NCBI RefSeq assembly: GCF_900100345.1 | Contig: NZ_FMTT01000010.1 | Span: 62,001-126,000, forward strand | DNA: 64,000 bases | Reading direction: 5' to 3' | From: Paenibacillus tianmuensis | GTDB lineage: Bacteria; Bacillota; Bacilli; Paenibacillales; NBRC-103111 | Shown: positions 35,821 to 46,000 of the stretch, piece after piece | Position numbering within the stretch: position 1 is the stretch's first letter | Layout of the letters: every line of letters begins with the position of its first letter | Notes under the pieces: generated by a model | What the model was told of the DNA's origin: nothing | Seen by the model: the letters and a program-made list of their open reading frames with translations, nothing else | Database searches by the model: none | Position numbers and translations under genes: made by a program

Positions 35821-37179
35821 TTGGGCAGCGTAGCGTTTGTATTTCCCGGACAAGGTTCGCAGTATCCGGGCATGGCCAAGGATCTTTATGATCGTGATAA
35901 AGTTGCGCGCCACGTATTTGAGGAAGCGAGCGACATGATTCATTTGGATCTGAAGAAGCTTTGTTTCGATACGGATATGAATGAACTGACAAGAACCGAA
36001 AACGCGCAGCCTGCCATATTGACAGCTTCCTATGCAGCCTATCGGGTATTCATGAAGGAAGGCTTGAAGCCTTCTTTCATGGCCGGACACAGCTTGGGTG
36101 AAATCACTGCGTTGACATGCGCCGGAGCGATTTCCTTCAAAGATGCGATCCGGCTGGTAAGGGCCAGAGGATTGCTGATGCAGCGGGTGGCAGAGAAATC
36201 GCTGGGAAATATGGTTGCGATCAGGGGGGCCGGGGTTGAGGCGATTCAACAATTATGCGAAGCCTATTCCGTGAATGGCAAAATAGCGGTGATCTCCAAC
36301 TATAATTCGACCGATCAGATTGTCATCTCCGGTGACAAAGAAGCCGTGGTGCAGGTAGGCGAGGCGGTCGAACGCCAGAATGGCAAATATACGGCTTTAC
36401 AGGTCAGTGCGCCTTTTCATAGCCCCTTGCTTCAAGAGGCCGTGGGACAATTCAGGAATGAATTAATCAAGTATACTTATCGCGACCTGCAATGTCCTGT
36501 CATTTCCAATAGGACAGCCCGACCGTATCATGGGCCGGAGCAGATTGTACCCAGCTTATCCGAGCATCTGGTCCGTCCGGTGCTGTGGAAAACGACCGTA
36601 GATTATTTCGTTGATCATGATGTCGGGTTTGTCGTTGAACTGGGGCCCAAAAACATACTGAGAAATTTGGTGACCCATTGTACGGACCGGATCGAGGCCT
36701 TTTCGTATGATGACCGCAATGATTCGTTCTATCGTTTCATGGACGAGATAACCGGAAAATCGGCAGCGGCGCTTGAAGCGCAAAAGGAACTGGAAAGCTC
36801 GCTAAGAACTCATATCAACCTATTGAAGGAATTATCCCGCTATCATCAGACGGGATGGCGGACGATGAAGGAGACCGGAGCGGATTTGAACAGAGTGACT
36901 CCGGTGACGTTATGTCTTGCCGGCGCGGTTTGTGTTCCCAATCAAAATCCGAATGAACAGGAATATCAAACGGGTGTCGTAGAGCCCTACCGAAAAGTGC
37001 GGAAGATGCAGGCGGTCATTGAACAGGAGGAAAGGATGCCCAGGGAAGAAGAGATTGAAGAAGCGTTTCAAATGCTGCTTTCCGTATTCAAGACCAAGAA
37101 GGTTCCCATTTGCGAGCAGCAACTGCAAATGGAGCTGATCTGCGAGCGGCTGATCCCGAAGGAAGAGGCATTGTACTAG
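35821..37179 (+). CDS. Discrete malonyl-type acyltransferase (trans-AT 1)
   Basis: A FabD-like acyltransferase of 452 residues. It has FPGQGSQYPG at the start, the nucleophile in GHSLGE, an Arg in VRARGLL that holds the malonyl carboxylate, and SAPFHSP, which favours malonyl units. About 130 residues beyond the usual AT fold follow and look helical and charged; I do not recognise them. It should load malonyl onto the carriers of the AT-less KS modules encoded next. I start it at TTG 35821, 8 bases after GGAGGT (35807-35812). The gap to the NRPS upstream is 27 bp, so the genes are one operon. Confidence 0.88.
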   Translation: MGSVAFVFPGQGSQYPGMAKDLYDRDKVARHVFEEASDMIHLDLKKLCFDTDMNELTRTENAQPAILTASYAAYRVFMKEGLKPSFMAGHSLGEITALTCAGAISFKDAIRLVRARGLLMQRVAEKSLGNMVAIRGAGVEAIQQLCEAYSVNGKIAVISNYNSTDQIVISGDKEAVVQVGEAVERQNGKYTALQVSAPFHSPLLQEAVGQFRNELIKYTYRDLQCPVISNRTARPYHGPEQIVPSLSEHLVRPVLWKTTVDYFVDHDVGFVVELGPKNILRNLVTHCTDRIEAFSYDDRNDSFYRFMDEITGKSAAALEAQKELESSLRTHINLLKELSRYHQTGWRTMKETGADLNRVTPVTLCLAGAVCVPNQNPNEQEYQTGVVEPYRKVRKMQAVIEQEERMPREEEIEEAFQMLLSVFKTKKVPICEQQLQMELICERLIPKEEALY

Positions 37180-37240
37180 GAATGCCGATCGTAACAGCGT
37201 TATTATCTGCTCATGATTGAAGAGAGGGGTCGGATCGATA

Positions 37241-40200
37241 ATGGATTTTATGCGTCTCTCCAGTATTCGAAATTCGGATGAACCGGATATCGAGATCAAG
37301 GAAGCGAATTCCAAAGATATTGCGGTCATCGGGATATCCGGGCAGATGTCCATGGCAGATCATCTCGATCAATACTGGGAAAATATCCTGAATAAAATCG
37401 AATGTGTAAAAGAATTTTCTGCCACAAGAAAACAAGATGCCGATCGATATTTAACGTTTAAGGGCATGGCGGCAGAAGAGCTGAGCTATTACGATGCCGC
37501 TTTTTTGGATCGTATCGATCAATTCGACCCCAGGCTGTTTCACCTTACGCCCAAGGAAGCGAAGGTGATGGACCCGAAACAGAAGCTCTTCTTAATGCAT
37601 ACGTGGAATGCGATTGAGGATGCCGGATACAGCCTGAAGGAAATAACGGGACAAAGAATCGGAGTGTACACGGGACTTAGCGATTTCGGCAGTGAAACTT
37701 ATTTTGATATGTTGACCCATGTCGATCCCGGCTCCATCGAGATCGGGAGCACAGGGAATTTTCAGGCCATTATTCCGACCAGAATCTCCTACCTCCTTGA
37801 TTTAAAAGGTCCGAGCATGGTAGTTGATACGGCTTGCTCTTCTTCGCTTGTCACGGTTCACTTGGCTTGTCGGGCTCTACGCAACAAGGAATGCGACGCA
37901 GCCATCGTAGGGAGCGTACGTCTGCACTTATTGCCACTTCAGACCAATTACCGCATCGGATTCGAGTCCAAAGATGGAAGAACGAAGGCATTCGATGATA
38001 CGGCTACCGGAACCGGGGTCGGCGAGGGCGCGGTCGTCGTCATGTTGAAACCGCTGCAAAAAGCGAAAGCAGACGGCGATCACATTTACGCGGTGATTAA
38101 GGGAACAGCCATCAATCAAGACGGCAATTCGATTGGCATCACAGCTCCCAATGCCGACGCTCAAGCGGATGTGATCGAAAGGGCGTGGAAGGATGCGGGG
38201 GTTTCAGCGGAAGATATCTCTTATATGGAAACTCACGGAACGGGGACCCGATTGGGCGATCCGATTGAAATTGACGGGATCAATAAAGTATTTTCCAGAT
38301 ATACATCGAAAAAACAATTTTGCGCGATCGGGTCGGTTAAAAGCAACATCGGCCATTTATATGAAGCGGCTGGGCTCGCGTCTTTGGTGAAATGCATATA
38401 TGCCTTAAACGAGCGGATCATTCCGCCGTCGATCAACTATCATATTCCGAATCGGGCGATCGATTTTCATGACTCTCCCGTGTACGTCAATGTCAAGACA
38501 AGAGAATGGAACCACGCGGGCGGGAAACGAATTTGCGGGGTGAGTTCGTTCGGCCTGAGCGGGACCAACTGTCATCTTATTCTGGAAGAACCAGAGACGC
38601 GCGAGCGCCCGGCTATAGAAGAGCAAGGCCCTTCGGTGCTGACGTTGTCGGGAAAAGCGGAAGGCATTGTCAAGGAGCTTGTGGATCGGTATTTGACGCA
38701 GTTTCAACGCATTCGAGCGCAGCATCCGAAAGATGTTTGTTATACGGCAGCGGTAGGAAGACATCATTACAAGCATCGAGTGGCGATTGTGTTCTCTACC
38801 TATGATCAATTATTCGAAGCTTTAAGGGAAATCTCCGAAACTCCGCTGGCCGAATTGAATCACGCAAGCATCTACTACAATGACATCGAAGGAAACCATG
38901 AGCCCGACCTTGTCGGAAAAATAAACACCCTCGACTTGAACGCACCGAATCAAGAAGAAGACCTGCGGCAGCTGGCCCTTGCCTATGTCCATCATCTTGA
39001 AATACAATGGGCTGATTTGTACGGCTCCGCCAAAAGAAAAAGAGCAAGATTGCCATCCTGGGTCTTTGAGCTGGAAAGGTACTGGATTGATGTTCCTCAA
39101 GCTGGAAGAAGGCCTGAGCGAGCGGACCACGTGGAAGAATGGGCCGAGGAACACCGCGAAATTGTGCTTGACGGACGTACGGACGGCAGCTATTCGGCTA
39201 CGGAGAGAAAGCTTGGAGCCATCGTAAAAGAAGTCATGGGTTATGACCAAATCAATATTTATGAGAATTTCTATGAGCTTGGCGGCGATTCGTTGCTCGC
39301 CATGAAAGCCTATACCAAAATTAACGAATGGTTCCAAGTGAATATTTCAGCGGCGGACATCTTTTCCTATCCATCCATTGCGCTGCTGTCCCAATATATC
39401 GATAAATGTTTATCGAAGAGCGAAGCAAGCGAATGGACCGTTCCGGCAGACCGCACGCCGGCGCAGGATGCACATGATGAATTTGCAATCATCGGTATGG
39501 CAGGCAAGTTTCCGCTGGCCGATCATATTGAGCAGTATTGGGAAAACATTTGTGGCAAAGTGAACTGTGTCAGAGACATTCCCGCGAATAGAAGAGAAGA
39601 TTTGAAAAACTATATTCGACAGCTGGGGTATGACGAGAACGACATCCAATTTGCCAAAGCAGGGTATTTGCAGGAGATTGACAAGTTTGATTATGAGTTT
39701 TTCGGATTGACCTTGAAAGAAGCAACCCTTATGGACCCTGCCCAACGCTGCTTCCTGGAGGTTGTGTACGAAATGGCGGAAGAGGCCGGCTATGGCGGTA
39801 ACCGGCTGGTTGGCAGCAATACGGGCGTTTTTGTCGGCTACATCGACGAGTATCTATATAATTACCGGAGATTTATATACGATTCCGACCCTTCGTTAAC
39901 CAAGTATTCGTTGTCGGGGAACCTGAGCGCGAATATATCGGCCAGAATATCGTACTCGCTTGATTTAAGAGGCCCCAGCGTTGTCTTGGATACCTCTTGC
40001 TCTTCATCTTTAGTCGCTCTGAATGCGGCCTTAAAAAGCCTAAAAACAGGCGAATGCGATACTGCCATTGTAGGCAGCGCCAAAATCAAGCTGATTCCGA
40101 TTCATAATCCGGAAAGCCGTGTCGGCGTGGAATCGGAGCATGCGATGATCCGGGCATTCGATGACGATGCGGATGGCATTGCGGAAGGTGAAGCTGTCGC

Positions 40201-43021
40201 TGCGATCATGATCAAGCCGCTCAAGAAGGCCATGGCAGACGGCGATTATATCCGTGCGGTGATCAAGGGAAGCGCCGTGAATCAAGACGGCACCGGTATG
40301 GGGATCATGGCGCCCAGGTCCGAAACGCAGACGCAAGTCATTCTGGATGCCTGGAAAGACGCCGGAATTGACCCGGCCTCCATCACTTATATCGAGACGC
40401 ATGGAACGGGCACGAAATTAGGTGACCTGGTAGAATATGACGGGCTGAAAAAAGCGTTCGGGAAATATACGAACGAGAAGCAGTATATTGCGCTAGGTTC
40501 CGTTAAAACCAATTTGGGGCACGTTTACCAAGCCTCCGGACTCGCCAGCGTCATCAAGGCGGTTTTATCGCTGCAGCACAAAAAGCTGGTTCCCAGCTTG
40601 CACTTCGACCGGCCCAACCGGCTCATCGATTTCGAAGAATCTCCCTTTTATTTCAACAATATATTGAGGGATTGGGAGACCCATGGCATTCCAAGGCGGT
40701 GCGGTGTAAGCTCGTTTGGATTCAGCGGAACGAACGGCCACGTCGTCCTTGAAGAATATGACGAGAACGATCAAGAGCAGCAGGGAGCCACGGGGCCATA
40801 TATTGTAACATTGTCCGGGAAAAGCAAAGAGGTGCTGCACAATCTGGTTCGCAGTTACCTGGAATTTTTGGAGCAGCGACCGGATATCGACATGGGGCGA
40901 TTGAGTTTTACAACCAATGCAGGCAGAGGTCATTATAATGAAAGACTGGCGTTAATCGTGAAGGATCAAGACGACCTGAAACATAAATTAAACCAGTTAT
41001 TATTGCATCATGGGGAAAACATCCGGCTGGAAGACATTTATTACGGAACATCAGCGTCGATTCCCAGAGGAAGCGTCAGGGAAGAAAGCCGCATCCACGA
41101 AATGACAAGGAGTCCGGCGGGCTTAAAACAGATTTGCTTATCCTATGCGGCAGGCGCCGATATTCCCTGGGACAAGCTGTACGAAGAGCATGAGAAGCAT
41201 GTCCTGCCGCTGCCGACCTATCCGTTTATGCGCAAGAGATGCTGGTTTCAGCCAAAAGCCAGAAACAGAAGCTTCTCCATTGTGGAAGAGGATGTAGTGA
41301 ACGACTATGAGCTCCTTGAATTGGAACAACAACATCGGAGGCGGATGGAGACCGAGGTCGCCGCTGCCGGCGCAGAGGCGATGAGCGGTCTTACGGAGAT
41401 TGAGCATGCGGTCATTCAAGCCTTTAAGGAAGTTCTGGGAATCAAGCAGGTAAGATTGGAGGATCATTTCTTCGAGCTTGGGGGAAATTCCCTGAAAGCG
41501 ACGAAGCTGGCTTCCAAGATTTATCAGCTGCTGGAAGTGCTGATGCCGTTGAGCGATATTTTGATCTATCCGTCGGTTCGGGATTTTGTGAATCACATCG
41601 AACAGCTGGTTAAAGACAATAAGACCATGACAAGGATACCGGTACTGCCGGAGCAGGAATTTTACGACTTAACCGTTAAGCAAAAGGATCTCTGGTTGTC
41701 GACACAGCTGTATGAAGACACCAGCGCCATGAATATAACCTCCGGCTGGCTGCTGGAGAAGGTGGACATCGCCTTGCTGCTCCAAGCGTTCTGGGCTGTC
41801 GTGGAACGTCATCCCATCTTGAAAACACGCGTCGTTATCGAAGACGGAGAGCCCCGGCAGACCCTTGATTCCGGCGACACGATAGCGAGGGCATATCATT
41901 ATCTTGATCTTAGCGGCAGTGAAGGGATCGAAGAATCGTTAGAAAGGCTGAAGAGGACCGAGGTCAAGAAACCGATTCATCTGGAGCGTGATCCGCTAAT
42001 TCGTCTGACGATGGCCAACATCGGTCAGGAGCGCCATTTTCTGGTGTTTGTCATTCACCATATCATCTCCGACTGGTGGTCCATCGATTTGATCATGAAT
42101 GATTTGGTCAAGTATTATAACGCGTTCAGTTCGAATACGGCGCCGCAGTTGGAACCGTTGTCGGTCAAATTCTCGGATATTGTAGCGTGGCATAAAGAAA
42201 AAATGGAGACCGACAAAGAAAAGCTGGAGTGCTACTGGAACGGCATTCTTCAAGGTCCGCTGCCAGTGATGAACCTCAGGACCGACTTTGAGCGCCCCCT
42301 TCAAAAAGATCTGGGCGGCAAAAGACTGGATGCAAAATTCGATATGGATGTGATGGGCCGTCTGAAACATATGGCGGACGTGAATCAAGGAACCATGTTT
42401 ATGACCGTGTTATCGGGAGTATTTTCGCTCTTGCATTTGTACTCCGGGCAGAACGATATGATTGTGGGGATCAATTCATCGGGAAGAGAGCACTATCAGT
42501 TGCAGGATCAAGTCGGCTATTTCGTCAATGTGCTGCCTCTGAGAATCCAAATCGACAGCAAGGATACCTACATCCAATTGTTCGGCAGAGTCAGGCAGCA
42601 GTCACTGGGGGCGCTTGAACATCAAGATTATCCGTTAGTGCTGATGATGGACAACGAACATGTTGTGCGGGACCAGAGCCGGTCCCCGATATTCGATGTC
42701 TTGGCGCAGTTTATCATTGATCCGTCGAATGACGATAGCATGCGGGTAAATCATGGCTGCATCCGCGAAATCCCGATCGAATCCTTGGAAAGCAAATATG
42801 ATCTGGTCTTCAACTTCTTCGAGAGACGCGGAGAAATTACATTGGAGTTGGAGTATAGCGATAGCTTGTTTAAAGAGGAAACGATGGAACGAATGATCGC
42901 AAGATTAAAACGGATCTTTGAACAATACTCCAATAACGCACAATTGACGGTTCGTGAATTGCAAACGGAAGAGAGCCCGTATAGCCGTATTTCGCCCATT
43001 CAAAAGAGGAAAAGAGGGTAG
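37241..43021 (+). CDS. AT-less PKS-NRPS hybrid, KS-CP-KS-CP-C
   Basis: A 1926-residue protein. Order: KS1 (about 30-450, Cys199, intact HGTG and NIGH His residues); a carrier (Ser684 in GGDSL); KS2 (about 745-1165, Cys920 in DTSCSSS); a carrier (Ser1417 in GGNSL); and a condensation domain (about 1470-1900) with His1606-His1607-xxx-Asp1611, where the usual Gly after Asp is Trp. There is no AT, KR, DH, ER or MT, so both extensions should leave beta-keto groups and depend on the discrete ATs. Both carriers have the GG(D/N)S signature of peptide carriers rather than the GxDSI of the left cluster's ACPs. The C domain at the end should join the ketide to the first amino acid. ATG 37241 follows GAGAGGGGT. 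The next gene begins 6 bp after the stop. Confidence 0.9.
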   Translation: MDFMRLSSIRNSDEPDIEIKEANSKDIAVIGISGQMSMADHLDQYWENILNKIECVKEFSATRKQDADRYLTFKGMAAEELSYYDAAFLDRIDQFDPRLFHLTPKEAKVMDPKQKLFLMHTWNAIEDAGYSLKEITGQRIGVYTGLSDFGSETYFDMLTHVDPGSIEIGSTGNFQAIIPTRISYLLDLKGPSMVVDTACSSSLVTVHLACRALRNKECDAAIVGSVRLHLLPLQTNYRIGFESKDGRTKAFDDTATGTGVGEGAVVVMLKPLQKAKADGDHIYAVIKGTAINQDGNSIGITAPNADAQADVIERAWKDAGVSAEDISYMETHGTGTRLGDPIEIDGINKVFSRYTSKKQFCAIGSVKSNIGHLYEAAGLASLVKCIYALNERIIPPSINYHIPNRAIDFHDSPVYVNVKTREWNHAGGKRICGVSSFGLSGTNCHLILEEPETRERPAIEEQGPSVLTLSGKAEGIVKELVDRYLTQFQRIRAQHPKDVCYTAAVGRHHYKHRVAIVFSTYDQLFEALREISETPLAELNHASIYYNDIEGNHEPDLVGKINTLDLNAPNQEEDLRQLALAYVHHLEIQWADLYGSAKRKRARLPSWVFELERYWIDVPQAGRRPERADHVEEWAEEHREIVLDGRTDGSYSATERKLGAIVKEVMGYDQINIYENFYELGGDSLLAMKAYTKINEWFQVNISAADIFSYPSIALLSQYIDKCLSKSEASEWTVPADRTPAQDAHDEFAIIGMAGKFPLADHIEQYWENICGKVNCVRDIPANRREDLKNYIRQLGYDENDIQFAKAGYLQEIDKFDYEFFGLTLKEATLMDPAQRCFLEVVYEMAEEAGYGGNRLVGSNTGVFVGYIDEYLYNYRRFIYDSDPSLTKYSLSGNLSANISARISYSLDLRGPSVVLDTSCSSSLVALNAALKSLKTGECDTAIVGSAKIKLIPIHNPESRVGVESEHAMIRAFDDDADGIAEGEAVAAIMIKPLKKAMADGDYIRAVIKGSAVNQDGTGMGIMAPRSETQTQVILDAWKDAGIDPASITYIETHGTGTKLGDLVEYDGLKKAFGKYTNEKQYIALGSVKTNLGHVYQASGLASVIKAVLSLQHKKLVPSLHFDRPNRLIDFEESPFYFNNILRDWETHGIPRRCGVSSFGFSGTNGHVVLEEYDENDQEQQGATGPYIVTLSGKSKEVLHNLVRSYLEFLEQRPDIDMGRLSFTTNAGRGHYNERLALIVKDQDDLKHKLNQLLLHHGENIRLEDIYYGTSASIPRGSVREESRIHEMTRSPAGLKQICLSYAAGADIPWDKLYEEHEKHVLPLPTYPFMRKRCWFQPKARNRSFSIVEEDVVNDYELLELEQQHRRRMETEVAAAGAEAMSGLTEIEHAVIQAFKEVLGIKQVRLEDHFFELGGNSLKATKLASKIYQLLEVLMPLSDILIYPSVRDFVNHIEQLVKDNKTMTRIPVLPEQEFYDLTVKQKDLWLSTQLYEDTSAMNITSGWLLEKVDIALLLQAFWAVVERHPILKTRVVIEDGEPRQTLDSGDTIARAYHYLDLSGSEGIEESLERLKRTEVKKPIHLERDPLIRLTMANIGQERHFLVFVIHHIISDWWSIDLIMNDLVKYYNAFSSNTAPQLEPLSVKFSDIVAWHKEKMETDKEKLECYWNGILQGPLPVMNLRTDFERPLQKDLGGKRLDAKFDMDVMGRLKHMADVNQGTMFMTVLSGVFSLLHLYSGQNDMIVGINSSGREHYQLQDQVGYFVNVLPLRIQIDSKDTYIQLFGRVRQQSLGALEHQDYPLVLMMDNEHVVRDQSRSPIFDVLAQFIIDPSNDDSMRVNHGCIREIPIESLESKYDLVFNFFERRGEITLELEYSDSLFKEETMERMIARLKRIFEQYSNNAQLTVRELQTEESPYSRISPIQKRKRG

Positions 43022-43027
43022 AAGAAC

Positions 43028-46000
43028 ATGGAATATCAAAGTTCGGCTTTTCAGGAACAGCTTTGGCTGCATGATGCATTCGAAAGAAAGCGTTTATCGG
43101 CTTATGGCGCCGATTATTACAACATTCCAATCATCTTTCGAATCAATGGCATCGTTCATGAGCATGAGATACGCGAAGCATTAACAAGGCTGCTGGAAAA
43201 GCACGAAGCGCTGAGAACATCGCTTCTGATGAGCAACGGAGCGGTCACGCAGCACATTCGCGAGCAAGCGGAGCCCGTCTTGATCACTCTGGACTGGTCT
43301 GGCGAGAATCGAACGGAGATCGAAGCGTTAGCTGTTCTCAAGGAACTCAACGCGCAGGCTTTTCTGGACGGGTTAGAGGCTCCGCTGGTCAAAAGCGTCT
43401 TTCTGCCCTTAAATCGGGAAATCTCCTACCTCTTGCTTACGATCCATCGTGCGATCTGTGATGAGCGGTCAGTCAAAATCCTGAAAAGAGACTTTATTCG
43501 ACGGTTTACCGCTTATGCCAACGATGAACAACCGGATGATGCGGCGGAGCTTCCTTTGCAGTATGCCGACTTCTCGGAGTGGCAACACGAATTGCCCGAT
43601 GAAATTCTCGAAACTCATCTCATGTATTGGAAAAGAAAGCTGAATAAAGAGCTTCGGCCGATCGTATTGCCGATGCAGAGGAAAAAAACGGAAGCCCCTG
43701 CGTATCAACCTGCGGAGTACCGGCTTGTATTCCAGCCGGAGCTGATGGAGAAAGTGGAGCGGCTGCGAATTCAAGCCGGTCTGGAAAAAAGAATCATCTT
43801 CCTGACGGTGCTTAAGATACTGCTGCTGAAATTCACGGGGGAGAAAGAGATCCATATCGGCACAACCGTATCCGAGGGGATGAGTGAGGAATTATTGGAT
43901 ACGGTGGGCCCGATTTCGAATCCGTTGATTCTCCATGACGAATTGTACGACAGCAAGCCGTTTCTGGACATCGCGAGGCAGATCGCTCAAACCTGTCAAG
44001 AGGCCAAGGACCACAGTATCATTCCTTTTGAAAGAATTGCAAAGGAAATGAAGTTGCGGAATAGCGGCGATGCGGCTCCGCTCTTCGATATTTTGTTCCA
44101 TTATTGGGATGCCGACGAAGATATGCCCGTATCCCGAATTCAGGTCATAGAGTCGAATATCGGATGGGGCAAGGCTGATTATCACGTTCTGGTTCAGGAA
44201 GAGGAGTCGGAGACCAGGCTGTATGTTACTTACGATTCCTGTTGTTATTCCGGGCAGCAGGCCGCGCAGCTGGCGCATAGCTTCATGACGTTATGCGAGG
44301 CGTTATGCGGGGACCCGGATCAACCGGTTCTTCATGCCGAGTTTATTGACGAAGACGAGAAAAATCTTCTGCTATCTCAATGGACGAATACGAATGTCGA
44401 GGCCATGACCGAGGAATGCGTGCATCATCTCTTTTCGCGGCAAGCCCTCAAAACTCCCGATCATATTGCCGTGCAGTATGATGAACAAACGATGACCTAT
44501 GGGGAATTGGAGGAATCGTCGAATCAAATTGCGAATTGGCTCAAGCGTCACGGGATCGAAAGCGAAGACATCATTGCCATTGTCATGGATCGAAATATTC
44601 ACACCGTGGAACTGATGCTCGGTATTTTGAAGGCCGGCGCATGCTATTTGACGATCGAGCCGGATGCCCCGGTGGAGAGGCGGCGGTATATTTTAGAGGA
44701 TAGCCGTCCCAAGCTCGTCATTGTTGAAGAGCGTTATGCCGACGCGGCCCACGGGGAACAGGCTGTGATTCTGGAGTCTCTCTTGCAGAACAAGGCCGGC
44801 GAGCCGAAGGAAGTTACAAGCCCATGCCATCATGCGAATCTGGCTTACGTGATTTATACGTCCGGTACGACCGGCAAGCCTAAAGGCGTCCTCCTTGAGC
44901 ATCGAAACCTGGCGAGAATCGTCTGCCACAGTCAACACTTGTTTGACTATACGGCAGACGATGTATGGTCCATGTCCCACCCTTACAGCTTTGATTTTTC
45001 GGTATGGGAAATGTACTGCGCACTACTGACAGGGGGAAGGGTTGTCATTGTTCCGCGAAGTGTTGTCAAGGATACGGCGCGCTTTAGACATTATTTAAGC
45101 GAATACGGCGTGACGGTGCTGTGCCAGACCCCGACGGCATGCAACGCCCTTATCCATGAGGAAATCAAGCATCCCGGGGCTGACCTGAAAGTCAGAACGA
45201 TCATTTTCGGCGGAGAAGCTTTGAGTGTAGGGGATTTACGGGAGCTAAGAGAGAAATATCCGGAAATGACATTTGTGAATAGTTATGGGATTACGGAAAC
45301 AACCATACTCGCAACGTTCAAGAAGGTGACGGACGAAGAAATCGCATCCCATGTGAATTCGATCGGCGTACCGCTTCCCAATTATCAAGTCTATGTGCTG
45401 AATTCCCGGCAGCAAATCGTTCCCATCGGCGTCGAGGGCGAACTATACGTGGGCGGAAGCGGTGTGGCAAGAGCGTATTTGAATCGACCGGAGCTCACTC
45501 AGGAAAAATTCGTTCCAAACCCGTTTGGGGAAGGAAGATTGTATCGTTCCGGCGACTTGGCCAGATGGAAGCCTAACGGCGAGCTGGAGTATATCGGGAG
45601 AATCGATGATCAAGTTAAAATACGGGGCTATCGCATGGAGCTTGGCGAAATCGAAACGATCCTCAAGCGTCAGCCCGGAATTCGGAACGCCGCTGTCATG
45701 GCAAGAGAAAAGGCCGGAGAATCCTGCTTGTGCGCCTACCTTGTTTCAGATCATTCCATCGGCTTGAGCGCCTTGCGCAGTGCCCTAGCGGAGCATTTGC
45801 CCGAGTATATGATCCCTGCCTATATGCAGCAGATCGGGGAAATACCGATGACCGTTAACGGGAAGGTCGATAAAAAAGCGCTGCCCGAGATCGAGGCAAG
45901 CAGCGAGATGGAATACGTGCCTCCCGGAACCTACATCGAGAAGTCCTTTGCGCGAATTTTCGAAGAAGTGCTGGATGTCGAGCGGATAGGGATCTATGAC

